This document shows, piece after piece, positions 8,323-20,300 of a stretch of 64,000 nt of DNA (positions within the stretch are counted from its first letter, which is position 1; every line of letters starts with the position of its first letter). The translations under genes and the position numbers were made by a program. The notes beneath the pieces are model-generated. The model had not been told where the DNA came from and did not search any database. It saw only the letters and a list, made by a program, of their open reading frames with translations. The stretch is from assembly GCA_965218945.1 (NCBI GenBank), contig OZ244718.1:1-64000 (forward strand), in the 5' to 3' direction. The stretch comes from DAOUJW01 sp965218945. Lineage in GTDB: Bacteria > Chloroflexota > Dehalococcoidia > Lucifugimonadales > UBA2985.

Positions 8323-11300
8323 ATGACTAACATCAATAGACGACGATTCCCTATCCTGCTGGCATCCGCCCTGGCGCTGCTCGCCATCCTCGGCGCGCTC
8401 TTTCTGCCAGACCGGGCCCAGGCCCAGACTGCGACCGTGCTGGTGAGCAATATCGGGCAGACCTCTGATGCCAGTTTTAGCATTTCGAATAGCGATCACG
8501 TGGCCCAGGCCTTTAAGGTCGCCAGTGGAGGCGGCAACTACACGCTGACGTCGATCGAGGCGCCGATTGTCCTCGATGGCATTACCGCGCTTACAGCGGA
8601 GGACAGGGCGCTTCTTTCGGCCAGTCTCTGGTCCGCGGATGAGTTTGGCGATCCGGTCAGCTCCCTGCGGGCGCTGACCAACCCGTCGAGCATTTCAGAC
8701 GGAGACACGGCGGCCTTCACCGACCCTACGGGAACGACGCTCGAGGCGGGGACGATTTACGTGGTCGTGTTCGTCTACGAAAAGACCGTTCCCAACCTTT
8801 CGATCAAGGCAGTCGGATCCGGGAGCGAAGATGGGGAGTCGTTGAGCGGATGGACCATCTACAACATCAGCCGTCATAGGCAGGCTGACGAAACATCGTG
8901 GACCCAAGACAGCAACTCCCTCCTGATCCGCGTCAACGGCAGCGCGGCGAGTGGCGAGGACGACCCGCCGCCGCTCTCGACGGACGCGACGCTGAGCGGG
9001 CTGTCGCTGGGCACGGGGGTGACGCTGAGCCCGGCCTTCGCCTCGGGCACGGCCACCTACACTGCGTCGGTCGCCAACAGCGTCGACGAGGTGACGGTGA
9101 CGCCGACGACGAACCACGCCAGCGCGACGGTCGAGATTCTAGACACGGACGACAACGAGCTCGACGACGCGGACGACGTGGAGGACGACTTCCAGGTGGC
9201 GCTGGAGGTGGGCGACACCGTCATCAAGGTGAAGGTGACGGCCGAGGACGACACCTCGACGCAGACCTACACGGTGACCGTGACGCGGGCGGCGGAGATG
9301 ACGCCCGACGATCCCCCGGACGATTCCGGCAACGTCTCCGAGGGCGACCCCGACCTGCCCGGCGACACCACCACCACCGGCAAGGTGGAAGTGGGCGGCT
9401 CGGTGACAGGCAAGATCAGAAACCTCAACGACAAGGACTGGTTCGCGGTGGAGCTGGAGGCGGGCAAGCGATACCAGATCGACATGGAGGGAGCGGACAC
9501 CGGCCGCGGTACCCTTACACACCCGCGTGTGAGTGGGATTTACGATGCGGCGGCGAATGCGATTGCAAACACAGCTAACAACGGCGGCGGTGTGGGCAAC
9601 AACGCCCGGGTGATCTACACGCCGGACGCGGCCGGAACCTATTACGTAGAGGCGTACTTCCAAACGGGAGAACTTAACCGCACCTACACGCTGTCGGTGA
9701 TCCTGCTGGGCGCGAACGGCGCCTCGGAGGCCGACACGGACTTTCCCGCCACCACCGCCACCACCGGCCGGGTCGAGGTCGGCTCCAAGGTCGAGGCCTC
9801 GGTCACGGGCAACATTGAAAGCGCAACAGATGAGGACTGGTTCCGCGTCGACTTGGAGGCGGGCAAGACCTACCAGATCGACATGAAGGGCGAATATGGC
9901 GGCGGCGGCACCTTGGAAGACCCTTATCTGAACAATATCCGCGACTCATCCAGCAACGAGATTGAGGGCACATTTAATGACGACATCGACCCCGACAATA
10001 ACCTCAACAGCCAGATAACCTTCACGCCGACCGCGGGCGGCACGTACTACCTGCTTGTCGGTGCCGCGTCCAGCACCACAGGCACCTACACGCTGTCGGT
10101 GCGTGAGATCCCGCCGTCCTGCACGCTGAACATCGGCGACCTCTGGTGCGGCGTGGTGACGGTGGGGGAGTATAAGTCTGGTGGGATTACCTTTGCCTAT
10201 GGGTTCGTGGATGCCACAACCGATACAGGTGCCCTGTCCGACACGACGTTCGACGTCAGTCCGAATTCCTACACGATAGACCGGGCTAGCGTGGGAGTGA
10301 GTGGGCTTGCCGGCCAGCTGATTTTCAGCCTGACCAGCGCCCTTACCGAACCGGACCGGGCCAAGCTGGTCCTGCATGTCGACGGCAGCAGTGGCTCGTT
10401 CGCGTTCGACGGTGTCACTCCAACTGCTAGCTTTGGCTACCGATGGACCATGTCCGGCTTGGACTGGTCCTCGGAGACCTCCGTGACGCTGCGGCTGCGG
10501 GACACCCCGGTGCCCTCGACGGACGCGACGCTGAGCGGGCTGTCGCTGGGCACGGGGGTGACGCTGAGCCCGGCCTTCGCCTCGGGCACGGTCACCTACA
10601 CGGCGTCGGTCGCCAACAGCGTCGACGAGGTGACGGTGACGCCGACGACGAACCACGCCAGCGCGACGGTCGAGATTCTGGACACGGACGACAACGAGCT
10701 CGACGACGCGGACGACATGGAGGACGACTTCCAGGTGGCGCTGGAGGTGGGCGACACCGTCATCAAGGTGAAGGTGACGGCCGAGGACGACACCTCGACG
10801 CAGACCTACACGGTGACCGTGACGCGGGCGGCGGATATGACGCCCGACGATCCCCCGGACGATTCCGGCAACGTCTCCGAAGGCGACACCGACCTGCCCG
10901 GCGACACCACCACCACCGGCAAGGTGGAAGTGGGCGGCTCGGTGACAGGCACAATCGCGGACACTATTGATGACCTTTCTAGTGGCGACAGCTTCAAGGT
11001 CGATCTGGAAGCCGGCAAGCGATACCAGATCGACGTGGAGGGCGCGCCCACCGGACGCGGCACGCTGCCGGACCCGTGGCTGGCCAGCATCGTCGACCCT
11101 GACGGCAACCAGGTTCAAAGTGCGGGGGACAACGACAGCGGCGTGGGCCTCAACGCCCGGTTGATCCTCACGCCGACGGAGGACGGCGCCCATGACGTCA
11201 ACGTGCGCGCCTACTTCGTACCCAGCGCCCAACCGGGCACCTACACGCTGTCGGTGATCCTGCTGGGCGCGAACGGCGCCTCGGAGGCCGACACGGACTT

Positions 11301-14300
11301 TCCCGGCACCACCGCCACCACCGGCCGGGTCGAGGTCGGCGGCTCGGTCACGGGCAACAGAGGCTCTCTGGGCGACACGGACTGGTTCGCGGTCGTGCTG
11401 GAGGCGGGCAAGACCTACCAGATCGACCTGACGGGCGAATATGGCGGCGGCGGCACCTTGGAGGATCCTTATCTGGACAATATCCGCGACTCATCCGGCA
11501 ACCGGATTAGCAACACCTTCAATAACGACGTCGACGGGGACAATTTCGACAGCCAGATAATCTTCACGCCGACCGCGGCCGGCACCTACTACCTCGTAGC
11601 ATTCGCGAATGGCTCTTTTACTGGCACCTACACGCTGTCGGTGCGTGACATCACGCCCGCGACCTGCACGCTGAACACGGGCGACGTCTGGTGCGGCGTG
11701 GTGACGGTGGGGATGTTCACGTTGGACGGGACGAGCTATCTCGGTTACCTGGACGGTACGGGCGGCGGCGGCATGCTGTCGGACAACGATTTCGATTTCA
11801 CGGACACCGAACTGGACTCCAAGAGCCATACGATCACCGGCGTCCTGCTCGCTTCCGGGACGTTGAGTCTGATTTTCGAGGACTCTCAGGACGAAGATGA
11901 CAAGCCGGTTCTGAACACCTGGGACCTCCAGGTCGGCACCGACACGTTCGCGCTCGACGACGACGACGTCACCCAATTGCCGACCGGCGGCTACCAGTGG
12001 ACCGGCACCGGTCTGAGCTGGTCTGTGGGGGACACCGTCACGCTGCGGCTGCGGGGCGAGACCGGGCCGCCGTCGGTCGCCAACGTGGCGGTCACGTCGG
12101 TGCCGTTGCTGACCTCGTCGGGCGGATCGGAGCAGGACACCTACGGTGCGGGCGACGAGATCGAGTTCACGGTGACCTTCAGCCAGGTGGTCGTGGTCAC
12201 GGGCGATCCGCAGTTCGGGTTCAGCCTGAGCGGGGCGCGCCAGGCCGACTACCGCTCGGGCAGCGGCAGCACGGCGCTGAAGTTCGTGTACACCGTGCAG
12301 TCCTCCGACTCGGACGACGACGGGATCTGGATCGGCAACCACAACTCCAACACCAAGTCGCTGCAGCTCGACGCCAACGACGAGATCACGAGCCCCGGGG
12401 GCATCGACGCCAATCTGGAACACGACCAGTTGAAGGGGCAGGCGGGTCACAAGGTGGACGGGTCGCGGTCGTCGAAGCCGACGCTCAGCATCGCGGACGC
12501 CGCGGCGGCCGAGGGCGACGACCTGTCGTTCACGGTGACGCTGTCGGCGGCGGACGCGGCGGACGTGACGGCGACCTGGACGGCGTCGATCGAGACCGGC
12601 GACACGGCGGTCGCGGCGGACCTCGGAACGACGAGGACGGGGACGGTGACCGTCTCGATGGGTAACACGACGGGGACGTTCACGGTGTCGACGGTGGAGG
12701 ACAGCACGGTCGAGGTGAACGAGACCTTCACGGTGACGCTGTCGAGCGTGTCGTCGAACGCGCAGCTGGAGACGGACCCGACGGCGAAGGGAACCATCGA
12801 GGACGACGACCTGGCGACGCTCTCGACGGACGCGACGCTGAGCGGGCTGTCGCTGGGCACGGGGGTGACGCTGAGCCCGGCCTTCGCCTCGGGCACGGTC
12901 ACCTACACGGCGTCGGTCGCCAACAGCGTCGACAAGGTGACGGTGACGCCGACGACGAACCACGCCAGCGCGACGGTCGAGATTCTAGACAAGGACGACA
13001 ACGAGATCAACGACGCGGACGACGTGGAGGACGACTTTCAGGTGGCGCTGTCGGTGGGCGACACCGTCATCAAGGTGAAGGTGACGGCCGAGGACGGCAC
13101 CTCGACGCAGACCTACACGGCGACCGTGACGCGCGACGACTTTCCCGCCGACACCACCACCACCGGCCAGGTCGACGTCGGCGGCTCGGTCACGGGCAAC
13201 ATCGACAGCGTCGTCGACATTGACTGGTTCCGCGTCGATCTGAAGAAGGACAAGCGATACCAGATCGACCTGGAGGGCGCAGACACCAACCGGGGCACCC
13301 TGACAGACCCGCTTCTTAGCAGGATGCGCAATGCGTTGGGCAATGTAGTCACCGACGCGCTTGACAGCGGCATAGGGAACAACGCCCGGAGGATCTTCAC
13401 GGCGCCCGCGGACGGCACTCACTACGTAGTCGCCTCCTCGAACGGCGTGACGGGCACCTACACGCTGTCGGTGATCGTGCTGGGCGCGAACGGCGTTTCC
13501 GAGGCCGACACGGACTTTACCAACAACGCGCTGACCTCCGGCCGGGTTGACGTCGGGGCCTCGGCAACGGGGAACGTCGAATCCGCGACTGACGTGGACC
13601 GTTTCCGTGTCGATCTGGAGGCGGGCAAGCAATACCAGTTCGACCTGGAGGGCGCGCCGACAGACCGCGGCACCCTGGAAGACCCGTACCTATCGCTCAT
13701 AGATCCGATGGGCACCGTGCTTGAGAGTGACAACGACGATGGCGACGGCGTCAACAGCCAGATTGTCTACACAGCGACCGCGACTGGCGCCCACTACCTC
13801 AGGGCCGACAAGTCTGACACCGAAACGGGCACCTACACGCTGTCGGTGCGTGACATCACGCTGCCGACGCTGAGCGTCGCGGATGCGTCGGACGCCGAGA
13901 ACGATGGGAAAGTGGAATTCACGGTGACGCTGTCGGAAGCGGCCGCGACGGCCGTGACGGCGACCTGGACGGCGTCGATCGAGACCGGCGACACGGCGGT
14001 CGCGGCGGACCTCGGGACGACGACGACGGGGACGGTGACCGTCGCGATCGGCGACACGATGGGAACGTTCGAGGTGCCGGTGGTGAACGACTCCACCGAC
14101 GAGGGCGACGAGACCTTCACGGTGACGCTGTCGAACGTGTCGTCGAACGCGAAGCTGGAGACGGACCCGACCGCGAAGGGAACCATCGAGGACGACGACG
14201 CGACGCTGCCGACGCTCAGCATCGCGGACGCCGCGGCGGCCGAGGGCAGCCCCGTGAGCTTCACGGTGACGCTGTCGGCGGCGGCGGACGCGGCGGACGT

Positions 14301-17300
14301 GACGGCGACCTGGACGGCCTCGATCGAGACCGGCGACACGGCGGTCGCGGCGGACCTCGGAACGACGAGGACGGGGACGGTGACCGTCTCGATGGGTAAC
14401 ACGACGGGGACGTTCACGGTGTCGACGGTGGAGGACAGCACGGTCGAGGTGAACGAGACGTTCACGGTGACGCTGTCGGGCGTGTCGTCGAACGCGCAGC
14501 TGTCGTCGACCGCCGCGACGGCGCAGGGCACGATCAACAACGACGACCTGGCGACGGTGAGCGTCGGTGACGCCGAGGGCGACGAGGACGAGGGCGTGGA
14601 GTTCACGCTGACGCTGTCGGCGGCGGCTCCGGCGGACGTGACCGTGGACTGGACGGCGTCGATCGAAAGCGGCGACACGGCGAGTACGGCGGATCTCGCG
14701 ACGACGAAGACGGGGACGGTGACGATCACGAAGGGCGACACGACGAAGAAGTTCACGGTGCCGGTGAACGACGACAGCACGGACGAGCCCGACCAGACCT
14801 TCACGGTGACGCTGTCGAACCCGACCCCGACGAGCCTCGCGCAACTGGCGGCGGACCCGACGGCCAAGGGCACCATCGACGACGACGACGACCCGCCGAC
14901 GCTGACCGTCGCCGACGCGCGGCACGTTGAGGGTCACAGCGAAAGCAGGACGATAGTTACTGTGAGCCTGTCGGAGGTGAGCGAGAAGCGGGTGCGGTTC
15001 AAGCTCCGGCCGGTGGACCGGACGGGGGACACGGCGTCGGGCACCGATTGGAGCGCACTTTATTCGTCCCCCCCGTTTCACGCCATCGATGCCGGAATCA
15101 TGTCCCGGTCCCGCTTTGCGGGGGTCGTCATCCAAAATGACACCCTGGACGAGGACGACGAGACCCTCACGGTGGAGGCCTACTCTCTCGAGAATGCGGA
15201 GGGGTCGGCGGCGGATAGGGAAGCGACCATCACCATCGTCGACGACGACCCGACGCCGACGGTGACGGTGGCGGACGCGGCGGCGACCGAGGGCGACAAG
15301 GTGGAGTTCGTGGTGACGCTGTCGGCGGTGAGCGGCCGCGACGTGGACGTGGACTACGCGACGTCGGTGGCGACCGGAGACGGCGCCACCTCGGACACGG
15401 ACTTCACGGCGGCGAGCGGCACGCTGACCATCGCGGCGGCGGACAGTACCGCCACCGGGACGATCGAGGTCCAGACGACGGAGGACGACGCGAGCGAGAG
15501 CGCCGAGACCTTCACGCTGACGATTTCAAGCCCGGATAACGCGACGCTGACCACGGACACCACCGCGACGGGCACGATCAACAACCGGGCGACGACGGCG
15601 GCCGAGCCGACGACGTTCGCGGCGGCGGTGGGCAACGCGCAGGTCGTGCTGTCGTGGGACGCGCCGGATTCCGCTTCGGGCGTGACCCGCCACGAGTACC
15701 AGTACAAGGAGGGGACCGGGGCCTACAAGGGCTGGGTGCAGATCGCCAACAGCGGCGTGGACGGCGCGAACGAGGCCGGCTTCACGGTGACGGGCCTGAC
15801 CAACGAGGTCCTCCACACCTTCCAGCTCCGCGCGGTGAACGCCCAGGGCGAGAGCACCGCGGCCGAGGCGGACCCGGTGACGCCGACGCCCGGCATCTGC
15901 GGCCGCACGGCGAAGATCCAGGAGGTGATCCTGGCCGAGCTCGCGGACGTCAGCGAGTGCGCGGCGGTGACCGTGGCCGACCTGGCGTCGATCACGACGT
16001 TCGGGCTGAGCGCGCTCGGCACGTTCAACCAGGGGATCACCTCGCTCCAGGCGGGCGATTTCGCGGGGCTGACGGCGCTGACGCAACTTAACCTGAGTCA
16101 AAACCAGCTCACGACGCTGCCCGAGGGGATCTTCTCCGGCCTGACCGCGGTTGAGGGAATCAGCATGGAACAAAACCAGCTGACGGCGCTGCCCGAGGGG
16201 ATGTTCGCGGGGCTTCCAAATCTGACATTGATCCTATTGACGGGTAACAGTCTCACCGCCATCCCGCCCCGGGCGTTCGCCGGCCTGACGGGGCTGACAA
16301 ACATCAGTCTGGGCCTTAACGATCTGACTGCCCTGCCCGCCGGGCTGTTCACCGACCTGACGACGCTGGAAAACATCAGTCTGGCCGATAACGACCTGAC
16401 TGCCCTGCCGGCCGGGGTGTTCTCGGGCCTGACGGTGCTGGATACTCTCTATCTGGGCGGAAACGAATTGAGTTCGCTCGACGCCGGGGTGTTCTCCGGC
16501 CTGACGTCGCTGGAGCGCCTCGAACTGGATCGCAACGACCTGAGTTCGCTCCCCGCCGGGGTGTTCTCCGGCTTGGCGGCGTTGACACGCCTCAATCTGG
16601 ACGACAACGATCTGAGTTCGCTCCCCGACGGCCTGCTCTCCGGCCTGACGGGGCTGACACGGCTCCAGCTGTTCGACAACCCCAACTCCGGCGATACGCT
16701 GGCGCTGACCGTGACGGTGGAGAAGTTCGGGACCGACCAGGCGCGGGCGAAGGTGCTGGCGGGGGCGCCGTTCGCGGTGAACTTCACGGCGACGGTGGTG
16801 AACGGTTCGCTCCCGACGGGCGTCACGAAGCTTGCCGTGGCGGCGGGCTCGGTGGAGGGCACGGCGGTCACCGTGACCCGCACGTCCGGGACGATGGCGG
16901 CGGTGACGGTGGACATCGACCTGACCACCCAGCCGACCCTGCCCACGAATCACTCGGGCTACGAGTTCGTGAAGGCGACTTCGGGCCTGCCGGCGGAGAT
17001 CCTGCCGGACACCAGGGGCCCCCAGAATTTCACCGCCAAGCCGGGCGACGGGCAGGCCGTGCTGGCGTGGACCGCGCCGGCGTCGGGTTCGGGCGTGACG
17101 AAACACCAGTACCGCCAGAAGGAGGGGACCGGGAGCTACGGCAGCTGGATCGACATCCCCAACAGCGCGGAGGGCGAGGCGAACGAGGACGGGTACACGG
17201 TGACGGGCCTCACCAACGAGACGGTATACACCTTCGAGCTCCGCTCGGCGGTGGGCACCACGAACAGCACGGCGGCGGAGTCGAACACGGTGACGCCGAC

Positions 17301-20300
17301 GCCCGGCATCTGCGACCGCACGCAGCAGGTGCAGGACGGCATCCTGGCTGCGGTCTCCGGCGTCACCGAGTGCGAGGCGGTGACGGTGGCGAACCTGGCC
17401 GGGATCGGTGGCCTGTCCATCGAGAACAAGGGGGTCACGTCGCTCAAGGCGGGCGACTTCGCCAGCCTGACGGGGATGACAACCCTCAATCTGACTGATA
17501 ACAGTCTGAGTTCTCTCCCCGCCGGGGTGTTCTCCGGTCTGACGGCGCTGGGAACCCTCGAGCTGCAAGAGAACGATCTGGAAACGCTCCCCGCCGGGCT
17601 GTTCTCCGGCCTGACGGCGCTGATAACCCTCAAACTGAACGACAACGACCTGAGTTCGCTCGACGCCGGGGTGTTCTCCGGCCTGTCGGCGCTGGGAACC
17701 CTCGAGCTGAACGACAACGATCTGGAAACGCTCCCCGCCGGGCTGTTCTCCGGCCTGACGGCGCTGGCTAGTCTCAATCTGAGCGACAACACCACCAACC
17801 CCATGCTGCTCACGGTGACGGTGGAGAAGGTTGGGACGGACCGGGTACGGGCGAAGGTGCTCGCGGGGGCGCCGTTCGCGGTGGCCATTCCGGTGACGCC
17901 GGCGAACGGGACGCTCGCGGGCGACGTCACGGTGCTGACGGTGGCGAAGGGCTCGGTCGAGAGCGCGGCGGTGACGGTAACCCGCACGGAAGGAACGACG
18001 GACGCGGTGACGGTGGACGTCGATCTCTCCACCCAGCCGTCCCGGCCCGCGTTCCACGTGGGCTACATCTTCGCCCGGGCGGCCTCGGGTCTGCCGGCGG
18101 AGATCCTGCCGGAGGAGGCGTCGCTGGAGCCGCCGACCGGCCTCAGCGCCACGCCCGGCGACCGGGAGGCGGTTCTCACCTGGACCCCGCCGGCGGCGGA
18201 TTCGGGCTTCACGCGCCACCAGTACCGCTACCGGACGGGCGGGAGCTGGACGGACATCCCCGACAGCGGGCCGGGCGAGGCCAACGCAACCCGGTACACG
18301 GTGACGGGGCTCGACAACGCGGTTGAGTACAGCTTCGAGCTGCGCGCGCGGGACGCGGGCGCCGGCAAGAGCGACGCGGCGACGGTTCGGGTCACGCCGA
18401 CGGGCCCGCCCAGGATCCTCTCGGTCGAGGTGACCTCGGGTCCGGGGCTGGACGGCGACACCTACGGGGAGGACGAGGAGATCCGCATCGAGGTGACCTT
18501 CGACCAGCCGGTCGTGGTCACGGGCGATCCCGAGCTTGATATCGAGGTGGGCAGCGCGTCCCGCCACGCCCATTACGATTCGGGCGGCGGCACCGAGGTG
18601 CTGGTGTTCGTCTACGTGGTGCGGGCGGGCGACAGCGACGGCGACGGCATCGAGATCGGCGACGACGCGCTGGAGCTGAACGGCGGCGGCATCGGCAACG
18701 GCGCGGGCGACGACGCGGAGCTGGCCCACGACGGGCCGGGCCAGCAGTCCGGCCACATGGTGGACGGCGGGCGGCGGGCTGGCGTGCACACGCACGCCGA
18801 GTTCACCCACTCGCATTCGCATTCCAGGCAACAGTATCCCGAGCACACGCACGAGGGCCACGAGCACCTCGACGAGGCCAACGAACACAAGCGCCGGCCC
18901 GGGACGCACGTGCACCACGCGCAGGAGGACCCGAATGCCCAAATCTCGGGCGGCCCCGACGTCAGGATGCACGACGGGGTAGTGCACATTCACCGGTGCT
19001 TCGACCTGAAACCCTCGTGCACCCAGGGCGACGACTACAGCGAGCGGGGCGACGAGCTGGGGCTGCCGATCGAGGTGACCCATTCCCACGAGCACTCCGA
19101 GCCGGGCCACCGCTTCGACTGGCGGGCGTTCTTCGAGGAAGGCGGGTCCGGCGCGATGGTGTCGGTGACGGACGCGGTGGCGGTGCGAGGCGAGGGCCGC
19201 ACGCTCGACTTCGAGGTGAGCCTGAAGCCGGCGGTGGCGTTCGCGGTGCGGGTGGACTACGCGACGGCGGACGGCACGGCGACCGCGGGCGAGGACTACC
19301 TGGGGACGTCGGGCGTGCTGGAGATCCCGCCCGGGCAGACGCGCGCGACGGTGTCGGTGCGGATGCCGGCGGACGGGCCGGGGGACGGCCCGGAACTGTT
19401 CAAACTGACGCTGAGCTCCGCCACGGCGGCGACGGTGGCGGACGGCGCGGCGACGGGCACGATCCTGATGCCGGGGCTGTCGACGCAGCCGGTGATCGAG
19501 AGGATCGCGGTGGTCTCGACGCCGCGGCTGAGCTGGGACGGCAACGGGAAGGACACCTACGGCGAGGGCGAGAACATCCGCATCGCGGTGACCTTCGACC
19601 AGCCGGTGCTGGTGGTGGGCGACCCGACGTTCGCGCTCGAGGTGGGCGACCCGTGCGAGTCGGTGTGCGAGGCCGACTACGAGTCGGGGAGCGGCGCGGA
19701 CACGCTGGTGTTCGCGTACCTGGTGCTGGAGGTCGACGTCGACCGCAGCGGCATCGCGATCCGCGGCAACCCGATCGAGGTGGTGCTCGGCGACAGCATC
19801 CGCAACGCGGCGGGCCAGGAGGCGCTCCTTTCCTCCAAGGGGAAGGGCACGCAGCGCAACCACAGGGTGGACGGATCGCAGTCGGCGGCGGCGCACCTGT
19901 CGGTGGCGGACGCCGAGGCGCGCGAGGCCGACGGCGAGATGACGTTCACGGTGCGTCTGGAACCGCACGGGCTGGGCATCGTGACGGTCGACTACGCGAC
20001 GCGCGACGGCTCGGCGCGGGCGGGCGAGGACTACACGGAGACGGGCGGCACGCTGAGGTTCAATTCGCTGGAGAGGGAGCGGACGGTGACGGTGCCGATC
20101 ACGGACGACACCGAGCCGGACGACGGCGAGACGTTCACGCTTACGCTGTCGAACCCGGACGGCGCGAAGATCAGGGACGGCGACGGCGAGGCCATGGGCA
20201 CGATCCACAACAGCGAGCCGCAGGAGGCGCTGACGGCGTCCTTCGAGGGCATGCCGGGCGAGCATAACGGCGAGGACGCGTTCACCTTCCGGGTGGCGTT

